5,077 nt of DNA from Verrucomicrobiota bacterium (GTDB taxonomy: Bacteria > Verrucomicrobiota > Verrucomicrobiia > Verrucomicrobiales > Verrucomicrobiaceae). The translations under genes were made by a program, and so were the position numbers. The DNA lies in assembly GCA_023428335.1 (NCBI GenBank), contig JAEYYS010000151.1:1-5077 (forward strand), given 5' to 3'. Every line of letters begins with the position of its first letter. Positions within the stretch are counted from its first letter, which is position 1. The notes under the pieces were generated by a model. It was not told the origin of the DNA. It was given only the letters and a program-made list of their open reading frames with translations, and ran no database searches. This document shows, in pieces, positions 4,377-5,077 of the stretch.

Positions 4377-5077
4377 ATGAAAATTTCCCGCCTCCTCCTC
4401 CTGCTCGCCCTGGCCGCCCTCACGCCCGTCCACGCGGAAAACTGGCCCAACTGGCGTGGACCGGCCCAGAATGGCACCAGCCCGGAAACCGGCCTGCCGG
4501 TGAAGTTCAGTCGCTCCGAGGGCGTGGCCTGGGCGGCCGACCTGCCGGGCGTGTCGGCCTCGGTGCCGGTGGTCTGGGGCGACAAGGTCTTCCTCACCGC
4601 GCCGATCGCTGAGGAACAGAAGCTGGTCGGTCTCTGCTACGACGCCAAGACCGGCAAGGAACTCTGGCGCCGCACCGTCTCCGAGGGCGGGCCGCAGTGG
4701 GACAACAAAAGCAACCTCGCCTCCCCCTCCCCGACCACCGACGGCGAGCGCGTGGTCTTCCTCTTCGCCGATGCCGTGGTCGCCGCCTACGGATTCGATG
4801 GCAGCCTGCAGTGGCAGCGCGACCTGAAAAAGACGCACGGCGCCTTTGCCACCCAGTGGACCTACGGCAGCAGCCCGCTGCTCGACGGCGGCAAGCTGTA
4901 CATCCAGGTGCTGCAGCGCGATGAGGTCTTCGACTTCCAGGGCGTGCAAAAGGGCACTCCGGGCAAGGACATGGCTTCCTACGTGCTCGCCCTCGATCCC
5001 GCCACCGGCAAGGACCTGTGGAAGGTCGTGCGTCCCGCCGATGCGGTCGCCGAAAGCCTGGAGGGTTTCTCCTCGCC
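4377..5077 (+). CDS. secreted PQQ-like beta-propeller protein, N-terminal part
   Basis: The frame from the ATG at 4377 is open to the window end (233 complete codons; the C-terminus is missing). Residues 1-20 are a Sec signal peptide: Lys2 and Arg5, a Leu/Ala-rich core, and cleavage expected after PVHA before ENWPNW. The mature protein begins with NWPNWRGP (22-29), typical of PQQ-repeat propellers of Verrucomicrobiota and Planctomycetota. Blade motifs of the form D-x-x-TGK-x-LW appear at 89-97 (DAKTGKELW) and 207-215 (DPATGKDLW), with a variant GFDGSLQW at 139-146. About half the usual 400-480 residues is visible. Such proteins fold as seven- or eight-bladed propellers in the periplasm or outside the cell. 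Many lack PQQ and serve as scaffolds (BamB-like) rather than dehydrogenases, and nothing here shows the disulfide or metal-binding features of PQQ alcohol dehydrogenases. The gene is divergent from the membrane Cys4 protein. The exact role is unknown. Confidence 0.9.
   Translation, partial: MKISRLLLLLALAALTPVHAENWPNWRGPAQNGTSPETGLPVKFSRSEGVAWAADLPGVSASVPVVWGDKVFLTAPIAEEQKLVGLCYDAKTGKELWRRTVSEGGPQWDNKSNLASPSPTTDGERVVFLFADAVVAAYGFDGSLQWQRDLKKTHGAFATQWTYGSSPLLDGGKLYIQVLQRDEVFDFQGVQKGTPGKDMASYVLALDPATGKDLWKVVRPADAVAESLEGFSS

Noticed and set aside
4326..4949. Minus-strand open frame of 207 codons at the right end
   Set aside because: It lies opposite the PQQ-like propeller gene, which has a signal peptide and repeat motifs. 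The minus-strand translation is low-complexity and unrecognised.

Overview
This is a high-GC bacterial window whose coding regions favour G or C at third codon positions. It most resembles Verrucomicrobiota, possibly Opitutaceae. That placement is an inference. It rests on a secreted PQQ-type propeller with the N-terminal NWPNWRGP motif common in Verrucomicrobiota and Planctomycetota, on a CSFCKNIRDEDG...CPEC module frequent in that group, and on weak Shine-Dalgarno sequences. No rRNA or other phylogenetic marker is present to confirm it.

Layout from left to right. Positions 1-484 (+) are the C-terminal half of an Ahr/YjgB-type NADPH-dependent aldehyde reductase. It converges, across a short gap with a possible hairpin, on rlmN (530-1591, -), the radical-SAM methyltransferase for 23S rRNA A2503 and tRNA A37. 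A stretch of about 600 bp without a confident gene follows (1592-2199). Its right two thirds are clearly more AT-rich than the rest and full of inverted repeats, including five close copies of GGCATT/AATGCC. Next is a two-gene operon on the minus strand: an NTF2/SnoaL-like small protein (2856-3275), then a TetR-family repressor (2218-2859) joined to it by an ATGA overlap. A strong stem-loop covers the repressor's stop codon. In front of the operon an 18-bp palindrome fills the spacer of a promoter with a perfect TTGACA -35 box, which is the arrangement expected for autorepression.

Positions 3309-3477 carry two copies of a 41-bp direct repeat 88 bp apart. Beyond them is a minus-strand gene (3478-4065) for a four-helix membrane protein with a cytoplasm-facing Cys4 zinc-ribbon-like module usually found at the C-terminus of signalling proteins. 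A 311-bp divergent intergenic region separates it from a secreted PQQ-like beta-propeller protein (4377 to the window end, +), which is cut by the edge.

Most genes here look like independent housekeeping or accessory units. The only clearly cooperative unit is the NTF2-like/TetR operon. I do not see a convincing new multi-gene system. The best leads are that autoregulated orphan operon, the membrane-anchored Cys4 module without an enzymatic domain, and the structured AT-rich island.
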